Below, piece after piece: positions 53,339-62,164 of a DNA stretch of 64,000 nt. Within the stretch, counting starts at the first letter, position 1; each line of letters opens with the position of its first letter. The stretch is taken from positions 399,584-463,583 of the forward strand of contig NZ_JAGINU010000004.1 of NCBI RefSeq assembly GCF_017876315.1, written 5' to 3'. Source of the stretch: Pseudonocardia parietis (lineage in GTDB: Bacteria > Actinomycetota > Actinomycetes > Mycobacteriales > Pseudonocardiaceae). The position numbers and the translations under genes were made by a program. The notes under the pieces were generated by a model, which was not told where the DNA came from, searched no databases, and saw only the letters and a list, made by a program, of their open reading frames with translations.

Positions 53339-54121
53339 TCAGCTGGTGTTGATGGCGGCTCCCTTCTTCGCGTTTCGGGCTTCGCGCATGCGGTAGGAGT
53401 CGCCGCTGGTGACGACGACCTGGGCGTGGTGCAGGAGCCGGTCGAGCAGGCTGACCGCGGTGGTGTGTTCGGGCATGAACCGCCCCCATCGGTCGAAGGG
53501 CCAGTGGGAGCTGATGGCGAGGCTGCGGCGTTCGTAGGCGGCGGCGACGAGCCGGAACAGCAGTTGGGCGGCGGTGTCGTCGAGTGGGGCGAACCCGATC
53601 TCGTCGATGATGATCAGGTCATGGCGCAGTGTGTGGTCGATGAGTCGGCCGACGGAGTTGTCGGCCAGGCCGCGGTAGAGCGCTTCGACCAGGTCGGCGG
53701 CGGTGAAGTAGCGGACCCGGTGCCCGGCCTCGACCGCCGCCGTGCCAAGCGCGACGAGCAGATGCGACTTCCCGGTGCCGGCCGGGCCGACCAGGGCGAG
53801 GTTCTCCGGGGCGCGGATCCATTCCAGCGAGGCGAGGTAGTCGAACGTGGCCTGGGGGATCGAGGAGGCGGACAGGTCGAACTCGTCGAGGGTCTTGGCG
53901 ACCGGGAACCCGGCCGCCTTGCGCCGGTTGGCGATGTTGGAGGCGTCCCGGGCGGCGACCTCGGCCTCGACCAGGACCCGCAGCAGCTCCTCAGGACGCC
54001 AGCGCTGGGTGCGGGCGGTGAGCAGCAGCTCCGGCGCGAGGCGGCGCATCGCGGCGAGCTTGAGTCGTTTGAGCCCGGCCTCGAGGTCCGCGTCGAGCGC
54101 CGGGGGCTTGCTCGCAGTCAT
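53339..54121 (-). CDS. istB: IS21-family helper ATPase
   Basis: 260-residue AAA+ protein that helps IstA choose targets. Walker A GPAGTGKSH (about 95-103), Walker B LIIIDEIGFAPLDD, and sensor-like ISSHWPFDRW. It overlaps istA by four bases. Confidence 0.93.
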   Translation of the reverse strand: MTASKPPALDADLEAGLKRLKLAAMRRLAPELLLTARTQRWRPEELLRVLVEAEVAARDASNIANRRKAAGFPVAKTLDEFDLSASSIPQATFDYLASLEWIRAPENLALVGPAGTGKSHLLVALGTAAVEAGHRVRYFTAADLVEALYRGLADNSVGRLIDHTLRHDLIIIDEIGFAPLDDTAAQLLFRLVAAAYERRSLAISSHWPFDRWGRFMPEHTTAVSLLDRLLHHAQVVVTSGDSYRMREARNAKKGAAINTS

Positions 54122-55737
54122 GACGCATCACCCTCGACGACACCGCCGGCGGGTGTGGCGGTGTCGGTGAAGACGGCGTAGTCGGTCAGCGAGCGGGTCG
54201 GGACCGCGGGCAGCTCGACCACCAACGCCTGCCCGGCCGGTTGGGGTCTCGGTGCGGCAGCGCCGGCGGCGAGGATGGACCGGACGTCCTCGGCCCGCCA
54301 ACGACGGAACGCCGTCGCTCGGGCCAGCGCGTCGAGCAGAGCCTGTTCGCCGTGAGCCTGGCCGAGTGCGAGGAGCTCGCCGAGCTCGGTGCCCAGGCGG
54401 GCCGATCCGGCTGCGACAGCACCGGTCAGGAACGCCTGCGCGGCGGGCCCGAGTGCGCAGAACGTCTTCTCGTCAGCGGTCTTCGGGCGGGCCGCCCGAA
54501 CCGGAGTCGTGGGGCGCGGCCCGCCGTAGTGGGCGTCGATCACCGACGCCTCGCCCGGCCCGACCAGGCGGTGCTCGGCCAACACCACCCCGGCCCCGGC
54601 AACTGCGCCGACCCTGCCGCCGGGTGTGGCGGTGGACAGGATGGTGAGGCGGTCGGCGTGGGTGCGGACCTCGACCCGGGTGCCGATCGCGGTGGTGGGG
54701 ACCGAGTAGCGGGCCGACCCGAACCTCACGCAGGACAACCGGTCGACTTTGCGGATCACCGCCGGGCCGGTGATCCGAGGGCGCAGCGACGGGAGCCCGC
54801 CCAAGACGTCGAGCTCGTGTTCGGCCAGCCGCTCAGCGGGGATCGCCGCGATCTCCGAGTGCGTCACCGCGTTGACCTCCGCGCACCACTGCTGCGCTGC
54901 GGCGTTGGCCGCGGCCAGGTCGGGGCGTCCCGGCCCCCCGGTGTCCCCGGTGTCGAGGTCGACCAGGTCGCAGCCGATGATCAGGTCGGCTTTGGCGTAG
55001 CCGACGAGGTTCTCCACGATGCCCTTGGACTCCGGATCGTTGCCGTGGCAGAAGTCCGGGCGGAACCGGTAGTGGCTGGCGAAGCGCACGTAGTCCGGTG
55101 TCGGGACCACGAGGTCGGCGACCACGGCGGCCTTCAGACACCCCATCCGGTCGGCGAGCACGACCTTCGGGACCCCGCCGATGGTCTCGAAGCACTCGGC
55201 CAGCATGTTCAGGGTGGTCTCGGCGCGTTCGTCGACGGCGAAGCGGACGAACCGCACCCTCGACCAGGCCAGCACGGCGCAGAACACGTGCAGCCCGGCG
55301 ATCACGCCCCAGTCGATGACCAGGTGCTCGCCCGGGGACCACACCGCCGGACGCCGCCCGCGGTGATGATCGCGGCGCCAGTCGGCCTTCGCTTGCGCGA
55401 CGAGGCGGCGGAAGTTGCGCGCCGAGCCCTCGTAGCCCGCGGCGCGAGCATCGGGCAGCAGCCGCTTCGCCGAGATCCTGCCCTTGGTCTTCTCCACTCG
55501 CCCGGCGACCAGCTCGGCGACCGACTCATAGTTCCGGGAGCGTGGTTTGCGTTGCGGGACAACACCCCCCGCGTCATGACGCTCGATGACCCGACGCACG
55601 GTCTTCGGTGTCGTGGCGCAGATCGCGGCCGCGCCGCGATAACTGCCGACATCCCGATAGGCCGAAATGATGTCCATCCGTTCCCTCGCAGACTTCAATG
55701 GGAGACCCCTGGGTGGTGCGGCGGCTGGCTTCGACAA
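54118..55737 (-). CDS. istA: IS21-family transposase
   Basis: 539-residue DDE transposase. HTH near the N-terminus (SYRGAAAICATTPKTVRRVIE), catalytic Asp in VIDWGVIAG, Asp in VLADRMGCLKA and Glu in DPESKGIVENLVGYAK, then the IS21 C-terminal domain. Full length for the family; a start a few codons inside is possible. Confidence 0.92.
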   Translation of the reverse strand: MSKPAAAPPRGLPLKSARERMDIISAYRDVGSYRGAAAICATTPKTVRRVIERHDAGGVVPQRKPRSRNYESVAELVAGRVEKTKGRISAKRLLPDARAAGYEGSARNFRRLVAQAKADWRRDHHRGRRPAVWSPGEHLVIDWGVIAGLHVFCAVLAWSRVRFVRFAVDERAETTLNMLAECFETIGGVPKVVLADRMGCLKAAVVADLVVPTPDYVRFASHYRFRPDFCHGNDPESKGIVENLVGYAKADLIIGCDLVDLDTGDTGGPGRPDLAAANAAAQQWCAEVNAVTHSEIAAIPAERLAEHELDVLGGLPSLRPRITGPAVIRKVDRLSCVRFGSARYSVPTTAIGTRVEVRTHADRLTILSTATPGGRVGAVAGAGVVLAEHRLVGPGEASVIDAHYGGPRPTTPVRAARPKTADEKTFCALGPAAQAFLTGAVAAGSARLGTELGELLALGQAHGEQALLDALARATAFRRWRAEDVRSILAAGAAAPRPQPAGQALVVELPAVPTRSLTDYAVFTDTATPAGGVVEGDAS

Positions 55738-55887
55738 CCACCACCGTCACCGCCCAGGGCCTCAACCCGGCGTACGACACGACGAGGGACCGGGGACTTC
55801 TATCTGGCCACCAGCGGGGACCTCACAAGGCCACCCGCGGGGACCTGAACCTGGCCACCAGCGGGGACTTTTTCATGGCCACGGACA

Positions 55888-56191
55888 CGGCCTGACGCGA
55901 GGGGGAAGGGGATGCCCGTGGGCGTGGTGCGACCGAAGCCGGCGAGGCCCGGCTGGGAAGGCCGCTGCGGAGTGTGGTGGACGTACGCCACGGATAGCTC
56001 CTGGTTCGACGGTGAAGCAGTAGGAGGACGACAGGACCGTGATGTGAGTCCGGTGAGCCGGTCAACGACAGATTCAGTTCTCGCAGCTCAGCGTTCCACA
56101 TAGTGGAAATTGACAGGTCCCTTCGCCGGTTCTAGCGTCTTGATCCGTGGTTACGGCAAATAAATCGCTCCATAATATGGAACGCACCAGG
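55888..56191. promoter_or_regulatory. Intergenic region with two palindromic IclR-type operator sites
   Basis: TTCCACATAGTGGAA at 56094-56108 and TCCATAATATGGA at 56169-56181 are palindromes of the TTCCA-TGGAA type recognised by many IclR regulators. They lie upstream of the iclR-type gene. Before the IS21 insertion this spacer would have joined the regulator and the leftward catabolic operon directly. Confidence 0.6.
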
Positions 56192-57016
56192 ATGGCGCGT
56201 GATCGTGAACGGGCCGGAGATCAGAGTCGGCAAGGTTCGCAAAGCGTTCGCCGGGCACTCGATCTTCTGTCACTGATTGCCGCCTGGGACCGCAGAGGCG
56301 GCCTGTCCGTGGCCGAGGTCGCCGACGAGTCCGGTCTGACCAAGCCCACCGCCCACCGGCTCCTGGGTGAGCTCCTGCATGCTGGCTTCCTCGAGCAGGC
56401 ACCCGACCGCCGATACCAGCTGGGCCCGGAGGCCTACGCCGTCGGCGCCGCGGCCGAAGCCCGATACGGGATCCAGCAGCAAACGCTCGCAGCAGCTGCG
56501 CGGCTCGCCGGGGCATCGGAGGACGTCGCGGTTGTCACCGTGCGCCGACGCCTGCACTACGTCTGCATCCACCGCGAGGAAGGCAGATGGCCGGTGCGCA
56601 GCCACGTCCTGCAGCTCGGGGACAGGCTTCCGTTGGGCGTGGGGTCACCGGGACTGGCCTTCCTCGCCGCGATGAGCCCGGACGACGCGGAAGAGATCGT
56701 TGCGGCCAACGCCGACGAGGTCAGCCGGACCTTCCCGCACCTTCCTCCGGACAGGGTCCTCGGGATGATCGACGAGTCCCGCGCGCGCAGCGGGATCGGT
56801 CTCAACCGTGGCTTGGTCGGGGACGACTCCGCGGGCATGAGTGTGGCGGTCCCTGCCGCGAACGGTGGCCCAGGTGTCCTGTCGATCGGCATCGTCGCCC
56901 CGGCCTCGCGCATGGAACCCGACCGCGAGCCACTGCTCACCTCGCTGCTGCTCCGCGAAGTCGAGCACCTCGCCGGGCGAGGCCGGGTGCGCCGGTCGGG
57001 CCGCGCCGATGGATGA
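56192..57016 (+). CDS. IclR-family transcriptional regulator
   Basis: 274-residue regulator. N-terminal winged HTH (LSVAEVADESGLTKPTAHRL), C-terminal effector domain with LPLGVGSPGLAFLAAM and GIGLNRGLVGDDSAGMSVAV. Start: GTG 56147 and ATG 56177 are in frame, but they would place an operator palindrome inside the coding region; ATG 56192 follows GGAAC and starts just before the fold. It overlaps the next gene by eight bases. It probably controls itself and the dehydrogenase, and perhaps the leftward operon. Confidence 0.85.
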   Translation: MARDRERAGDQSRQGSQSVRRALDLLSLIAAWDRRGGLSVAEVADESGLTKPTAHRLLGELLHAGFLEQAPDRRYQLGPEAYAVGAAAEARYGIQQQTLAAAARLAGASEDVAVVTVRRRLHYVCIHREEGRWPVRSHVLQLGDRLPLGVGSPGLAFLAAMSPDDAEEIVAANADEVSRTFPHLPPDRVLGMIDESRARSGIGLNRGLVGDDSAGMSVAVPAANGGPGVLSIGIVAPASRMEPDREPLLTSLLLREVEHLAGRGRVRRSGRADG

Positions 57017-60011
57017 CGATGCGCTGTTCGAGACCAAGGAGAACACTTACGTGGAAGCGCCGACGTCCGGTTCACAGCCCGGCACGTCCGCAGGCTGGGC
57101 CCCCGGTCTGCACGAGACGCTGGCGACGGCGGTCCGCCCGGAGGCGGTCCGGACCCGGGCGATCGATGTGCTGGGGATGGCGCACGACGCCTCGCACTTC
57201 GCCCGCACCCCGCGCGCCGTGGTCACCGTGCAGGGCGCCGACGACGTCGCCCGGCTGTTCACCGCGTCCGCCGCGACCGGTGTGCCGCTGACGTTCCGCG
57301 CCGGCGGCACCAGCCTGTCCGGCCAGGCCGTGACCGACGGGATCCTGGTCGACGCCCGGCGGCACTTCCGCGGCATCGAGATCCTCGACGACGGCGCCCG
57401 GGTCCGGGTCGGGCCCGGCGCGACCGTACGGGCGATCAACACCCGGCTCGCCCGCCACGGCCGGATGCTCGGCCCGGACCCGGCCAGCGAGGTCGCCTGC
57501 ACCCTGGGCGGCGTCGTCGCGAACAACTCCTCCGGGATGGCCTGCGGCACCGCCGCGAACAGCTACGCGCTGCTCGACTCCCTCGAGATCGTCCTGCCGT
57601 CCGGGACCACACTGGACACCGGCCACCCCGGCGCCGACGACGAGCTGCGCGCCCGCGAACCCGACCTGTGGGCCGGGCTGGCCCGGCTGCGGGACCGCCT
57701 GCGCGGCAACGAGGCCGCCCGCACGAGCATCGAGACACAGTTCTCGCTCAAGAACACGATGGGCTACGGGCTGAACTCGTTCCTCGACCACGACCGCCCG
57801 GTCGACATCCTCACCCACCTGATCGTCGGGTCCGAGGGCACGCTCGCGTTCATCACCTCGATCACCATGCGCACCGTGCCCGTGCTGGCCCACACCCGCA
57901 CCGGACTGCTGGTGTTCTCCGACCTCGCCGAGGCCAACCGCGCGCTGCCCGATCTCGTCGACTCCCGGCCCGCCACGATCGAGCTGCTCGACGCCACCTC
58001 GCTACGCGTCGGGCAGGCCGACACCGACGCCGACCCCCGCCTGCGCGCCCTGTCCGTCGACGCACACGCCGCCCTGCTGGTCGAGTACCGCGGGCACACC
58101 GCCGCCGAGGTCGACGAACTCGCCGGGGCCGCGTCCGGGCTGCTGGGACGGCTCCCGCTGCACGGCCCACGCGAGCTGTCCGCCGACCCGGCGGCCAAGG
58201 CCGGGCTGTGGAAACTGCGCAAGGGCCTCTACGCCAAGGTCGCCGGCGCGCGGCCCCCCGGCACCGCCGCACTGCTGGAGGACATCGCCGTCCCGGTCCC
58301 GGACCTGCTCGCGACCTGCGAGGGCCTGATCGAGCTGTTCGGCCGCCACGGCTACGACGACGCGGTGATCTTCGGCCACGCCAAGGACGGCAACGTCCAC
58401 TTCATGCTCACCGAGCGGCTCGGCGACTCCGGCGGGGACACCAGCGGCCGCGACCGGTTCGGCCGCTTCACCGACGACATGGTCGACCTCGTACTCGCCC
58501 ACGGCGGCACCCTCAAGGCCGAGCACGGCACCGGGCGGATGATGACCCCGTTCGTCCGCCGCCAGTACGGCGACGACCTCTACCAGGTCATGCAGGAGAT
58601 CAAACAGCTCTGCGACCCGCACGGGCTGCTCTCACCCGGCGTCGTCCTCGACGACGACCCCGCCGCGCACCTGTCCGACCTCAAGTCCGCCCCACCGGTC
58701 GAGTCCGAGGTGGACCGCTGCGTGGAGTGCGGGTTCTGCGAACCCGTCTGCCCCAGCCGCGACCTGACCACCACACCGCGCCAGCGGATCGTGCTGCGCC
58801 GCGAGCTCGAGAAGGCCCGCGCCGCCGGTGACCACGCACTGGTCGCCGAGCTGGAGGACGACTACGCCTACGACGGCGTCGACACCTGCGCCGTCGACGG
58901 CATGTGCGCCACCGCCTGCCCGGTCACGATCAACACCGGCGACCTGATCCGGCGCCTGCGCGCCGAACGCCCGCAGAAGACCGCCGCAAAGGGCTGGGAG
59001 TTCGCCGCCAAGCACTGGAACGCCACGACCCGGCTCGCCGGAACCGCCCTGACCGTCGCGAAGAAGGTCCCCGGCGCCGGCCCCGCGTCGACGGCGCTGC
59101 GGAAGGTCATCGGCCCCGAGCAGGTACCGCAATGGGCCCCCGACCTGCCCGCCGGCGGCGCCCACCGCGTCCCGAGCGGGCTGGTCTCGCAGCGCGCCGC
59201 GGTCGCCGACCTGGTGCTGTTCTCCTCCTGCACCGGCGCCATGTTCGGCACCGCCTCCGGCGCTACCAGCGGGGCCGGCGCGGACCGGGGCGCCGCGGAC
59301 GCGTTCGTCCGGCTCTGCCACCGCGCCGACGTCCGGGCCACCGCGCCCGAGAACCTGCCGTCGCTGTGCTGCGGCACCCCGTGGAAGTCCAAGGGCCTGT
59401 CCGACGGCGCCACCGCGATGGCCCAACGGGTGCTCCCCGCGCTCTGGACCGCCACCCGGCGCGGCGCGATCCCGGTGGTGACCGACGCGTCGTCGTGCAC
59501 CGAGGGGCTGCGGGTCATGATCGCCTCCGGACCGGCCCAGTACCACGGCATCGAGGTGCTCGACTCCGTGTCCTACACCGCCGAGCACCTGCTGCCCAAG
59601 GTCACGGTGTACGAGCCACTGGATCGGATCGTGCTCCACCCCACCTGCTCGGCGACCCAGCTCGGCCTGACCGAACCACTGCGCCGCCTCGCCGCCGCGG
59701 TCGCGGCCGAGGTCGTCGTGCCCGACTCCTGGGGATGCTGCGGATTCGCCGGCGACCGCGGCCTGCTGCACCCCGAGCTCACCGCCTCGGCCACCGCCGA
59801 ACAGGCCTGGGAGATCGCCGGGATCGACGCCGACGCCCACGCCTCCTGCAACCGGACCTGCGAGATCGGCATGAGCCGGGCCACCGGCCGCGACTACGTC
59901 CACGTCCTCGAACTGCTCGAGCGAGTCTCGCGACCGACGGGGGAAGCGCCTGCACCAATTGTCCAACTCAAGTTCAAGCACTCTGAGGCCAGAAAAGGCG
60001 ATGGTGAGTGA
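57009..60011 (+). CDS. FAD-binding and Fe-S-binding dehydrogenase (D-lactate/2-hydroxyacid type)
   Basis: 1000-residue fused enzyme. Residues about 60-290 form a GlcD/VAO FAD domain (FRAGGTSLSGQAV, GPDPASEVACTLGGVVANNSSG), then the FAD-oxidase C-terminal domain (FGHAKDGNVHFM, AEHGTGRMM). Two [4Fe-4S] motifs follow (CVECGFCEPVCPS and CAVDGMCATACPV) and then CCG-type cysteine domains (LCCGTPWKSKG, GCCGFAGDRG). This is the D-lactate dehydrogenase type that passes electrons to the quinone pool. It overlaps iclR; the LctP permease at 62165 supports a lactate role. Confidence 0.88.
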   Translation: MDDDALFETKENTYVEAPTSGSQPGTSAGWAPGLHETLATAVRPEAVRTRAIDVLGMAHDASHFARTPRAVVTVQGADDVARLFTASAATGVPLTFRAGGTSLSGQAVTDGILVDARRHFRGIEILDDGARVRVGPGATVRAINTRLARHGRMLGPDPASEVACTLGGVVANNSSGMACGTAANSYALLDSLEIVLPSGTTLDTGHPGADDELRAREPDLWAGLARLRDRLRGNEAARTSIETQFSLKNTMGYGLNSFLDHDRPVDILTHLIVGSEGTLAFITSITMRTVPVLAHTRTGLLVFSDLAEANRALPDLVDSRPATIELLDATSLRVGQADTDADPRLRALSVDAHAALLVEYRGHTAAEVDELAGAASGLLGRLPLHGPRELSADPAAKAGLWKLRKGLYAKVAGARPPGTAALLEDIAVPVPDLLATCEGLIELFGRHGYDDAVIFGHAKDGNVHFMLTERLGDSGGDTSGRDRFGRFTDDMVDLVLAHGGTLKAEHGTGRMMTPFVRRQYGDDLYQVMQEIKQLCDPHGLLSPGVVLDDDPAAHLSDLKSAPPVESEVDRCVECGFCEPVCPSRDLTTTPRQRIVLRRELEKARAAGDHALVAELEDDYAYDGVDTCAVDGMCATACPVTINTGDLIRRLRAERPQKTAAKGWEFAAKHWNATTRLAGTALTVAKKVPGAGPASTALRKVIGPEQVPQWAPDLPAGGAHRVPSGLVSQRAAVADLVLFSSCTGAMFGTASGATSGAGADRGAADAFVRLCHRADVRATAPENLPSLCCGTPWKSKGLSDGATAMAQRVLPALWTATRRGAIPVVTDASSCTEGLRVMIASGPAQYHGIEVLDSVSYTAEHLLPKVTVYEPLDRIVLHPTCSATQLGLTEPLRRLAAAVAAEVVVPDSWGCCGFAGDRGLLHPELTASATAEQAWEIAGIDADAHASCNRTCEIGMSRATGRDYVHVLELLERVSRPTGEAPAPIVQLKFKHSEARKGDGE

Positions 60012-60468
60012 AACCTGACGACGATGGCAACCCGCGTTCCATCGATCGACCCGCTTCCTAGGCTTAGGCGGGACGAGCATCGCGGAAGAGATGTGACAGT
60101 ACCAGGCGTCGTAGCGGCGGTCCCGGTAAAGGGCTAATTCGACCTCGTACCTCACTCTGGAAAAGAACCTCGCTCGCCGCGGGCCCCACCCAGCCGGCAG
60201 GCGGTCAGGTGCCGTACATGCCAGGGTCGCACCCGCCTCGACTCGATCCTGCACCGCGGGCACACCGCCCACGACGCGGCGGCGCGCATTAACCAGCGAT
60301 GACAGACCCGGAACCCAGAAGCGAGATCATGACCGCACCGACGAAATGATCACAGAACGTTCGGGTGCGGCCATCGAGTATGACGCGCCCCGACCCGCCG
60401 CTTCTGCGCCAGAGTCGATGTTCTTACAGTACCCGCCGCCCTCGTCGTGCCGGAGATCCCCCCTGAGG
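60012..60468. other. Intergenic stretch, 457 bp, with a transposase scrap
   Basis: Apart from the IS701-like remnant listed separately, no gene, repeat or RNA is evident. It separates the rightward dehydrogenase from the leftward GntR gene, so it should hold the 3' ends of both transcripts. Confidence 0.45.
60070..60160 (-). pseudogene. Remnant of an IS701/IS4-type transposase
   Basis: The minus strand reads VRYEVELALYRDRRYDAWYCHISSAML. The segment RYDAWYCHIS-AML is close to the YDAWYRHITLAMLAHA motif near the end of IS701-type transposases. Nothing else of the element remains. Confidence 0.5.
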
Positions 60469-61101
60469 TCAGCTCCACAGAAAAGAGAAGTGTGCACTAA
60501 CGAGCGTGCGAACCTTGTGCACGTTTCGCTCCTCTAGCGCCGCCAGAAGCTCGGCGCGCTCGGCACGAATCTTCTCCAGCGAGAGACCGACAGGCATTTT
60601 GTGCTGCGACAGAAAGAGTCGACACTCATTGATAAGCCGAGCGTGCATACGAGCGAGCCGCGAACTACCAGTTGATCCAATCAGAGCTGAGTGGAAGTCC
60701 ATGTCCGCATCGAGCGCTCCGTGAATACCCTCGACTGCTGCGCGACGGTCGAAATGCGCGAAAGAGAGACGGACGGCGTCCTTCACGTGGCCATACTCGG
60801 CAATGCTTGACAATGCTTCGCATTCCAGGAGTTCGCGGGCGAAGTACAAATCTCTGGCGTCGGCCAGGTCGAACACCGGGATCCGAGCGGACTTATTGGC
60901 CGCACGACTCAGCAGCCCGCTGGCGACGAGTCGCTCGAGCGCTACCCTTGCAGTCGAACGAGCCACGGAGAACTCGTCACAAACGAATCTCTCACTAACA
61001 GCCAATCCAGGCGCGATCTCGGCGCGCAGAACCTGCCTGGTCAATGCACGAGTGAGCGCATCGACGCGCGAAACTACACCGAGAGCAGGGGCGACCATCA
61101 T
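60469..61101 (-). CDS. GntR-family regulator (FadR/FCD type)
   Basis: 210-residue regulator. Winged HTH (FVCDEFSVARSTARVALERLVASGLL, about 39-64) and an all-helical FCD ligand domain with the metal-site pattern DADMDFHSALI and ARLINECRLFL. Lower GC than neighbours, with several rare codons, which may indicate separate acquisition. Same strand as the truncated carboxylase gene and the LctP gene, after a 137-base gap; likely controls lactate uptake. Confidence 0.82.
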   Translation of the reverse strand: MMVAPALGVVSRVDALTRALTRQVLRAEIAPGLAVSERFVCDEFSVARSTARVALERLVASGLLSRAANKSARIPVFDLADARDLYFARELLECEALSSIAEYGHVKDAVRLSFAHFDRRAAVEGIHGALDADMDFHSALIGSTGSSRLARMHARLINECRLFLSQHKMPVGLSLEKIRAERAELLAALEERNVHKVRTLVSAHFSFLWS

Positions 61102-61238
61102 ATCACGAGTCCAATCGCCAGCTAGAGGAAGGTCGCGGCGCAGGCACCGGATGTCTCCCTACGGCAGGAAATGTCCGTCCTCGACCGGCGGCGCGACGGC
61201 CACTAGGCACACGGAGATCGTGCGCATTCACTCGCTTA

Positions 61239-61646
61239 TTAATTGTCGCAGACATTTGTGCTCGATCCTGCCGAGCTTGAGCGCGTACACTCTTCCGACC
61301 TATCTCCCCGGACTTTCCCCACCAGAAGCCCTCCGACGATCAACAATAGCGTGGCTGCGGGCGCCGCCACTTCAATCACACTGCCACCGATGGGCAACAT
61401 CGCGCGGACTAGGAACGTCGAAACAGCAGCCAGAACGACCCCGCCCACATAGAGGACAAGCTGATCTGAATACCGGCGTACCGCCAACTGGAAGGCGGCA
61501 ACGACAGAGACAGCGAATGCACACGCATCCAGCAGGAAGATTACCGCCGAAAGCGCCTGTGTGTTCTGATTCAGAGACGTGTCGAGCAGAAGCGGAATAA
61601 TCATTGCCGGAGGAACTGCAGAGGGCGTCAGGAGCTCGCTCGTCAT
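61239..61646 (-). CDS. Small four-helix membrane protein, 135 aa
   Basis: Hydrophobic segments around ALSAVIFLLDACAFAVSVVAAF, LVLYVGGVVLAAVSTFLV and AAPAATLLLIVGGLLV, with a polar tail (RSEECTRSSSAG). GGAG precedes ATG 61646 by five bases, and the ATG overlaps the upstream stop (ATGA). Lower GC than average. Function unknown; position suggests a partner for lactate transport or a newly captured gene. Confidence 0.6.
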   Translation of the reverse strand: MTSELLTPSAVPPAMIIPLLLDTSLNQNTQALSAVIFLLDACAFAVSVVAAFQLAVRRYSDQLVLYVGGVVLAAVSTFLVRAMLPIGGSVIEVAAPAATLLLIVGGLLVGKVRGDRSEECTRSSSAGSSTNVCDN

Positions 61647-62095
61647 GTTAGCTCCATCAACAGGTCGCCGCCCTCGGCCTGCTGGGCCTCGCCGACTCGA
61701 TGGGGCGCTGGGGCGGGCGCCGGTGGTAGTGCGCTCGAGATGCGCCGGGTGGCCGTCAGGTGCAGCACCTCGGTCGGCGGCCCCACGAAGGTGATGCCCT
61801 CCTCTCGGCACGCCCGCGCCAGGTCCGGGTTCTCCGACATGAACCCGTAACCCGGGTACACCGCATCCGCGCCGGCCTTGCGCGCCGCCCTGATGACCTC
61901 GTCCACCGACAGGTACGCGCGCACAGGATGGCCGGGCTCGCCGATCTGATAGGACTCGTCCGCCTTCGCCCGGTGCAACGAGTTGCGGTCCTCGTACGGG
62001 AACACGGCGACCGTGGAGACTCCCAGCTCGAACGCCGCCCGGAACGCCCGGATCGCGATCTCACCCCGGTTGGCCACCAGCACCTTGCCGAACAT
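61643..62095 (-). pseudogene. Pyruvate/biotin carboxylase N-terminal domain, truncated
   Basis: Residues 1-115 match the biotin carboxylase N-terminal domain of pyruvate carboxylase (KVLVANRGEIAIRAFRA, AVYPGYGFMSENPDLARAC, GITFVGPPTEVL). The ATP-grasp and all later domains are missing: the frame runs into 35 Pro/Ala-rich residues (SALPPAPAPAPHRVGEA) and stops. GAGGAG precedes ATG 62095. It is well translated in appearance and coupled to the next gene, so a small product may be made, but it cannot carry out carboxylation. Confidence 0.75.
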
Positions 62096-62164
62096 CTGAC
62101 TCCTCACTGTGACGGCTGTGCGGACCGGCCCGGCCGCACACCGCAGGGGCCGGGTGGGGCGGTC

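Larger units (their letters stand above)
53277..55887 (-). mobile_element. IS21-family insertion sequence (2611 bp)
   Basis: Ends start TGTC and share TGGCCA and GTCCCCGCTGGTGGCC in inverted order; a second and third partial copy of GGCCACC-CGGGGAC lie inside the right end, as usual for IS21. A 5-bp direct repeat CGGCC flanks it at 53272-53276 and 55888-55892. It holds istA and istB. Confidence 0.92.

Noticed and set aside
56147..56191. Upstream GTG or ATG starts for the IclR gene
   Set aside because: They lack ribosome sites and would place an operator palindrome in the coding region; kept only as alternatives.
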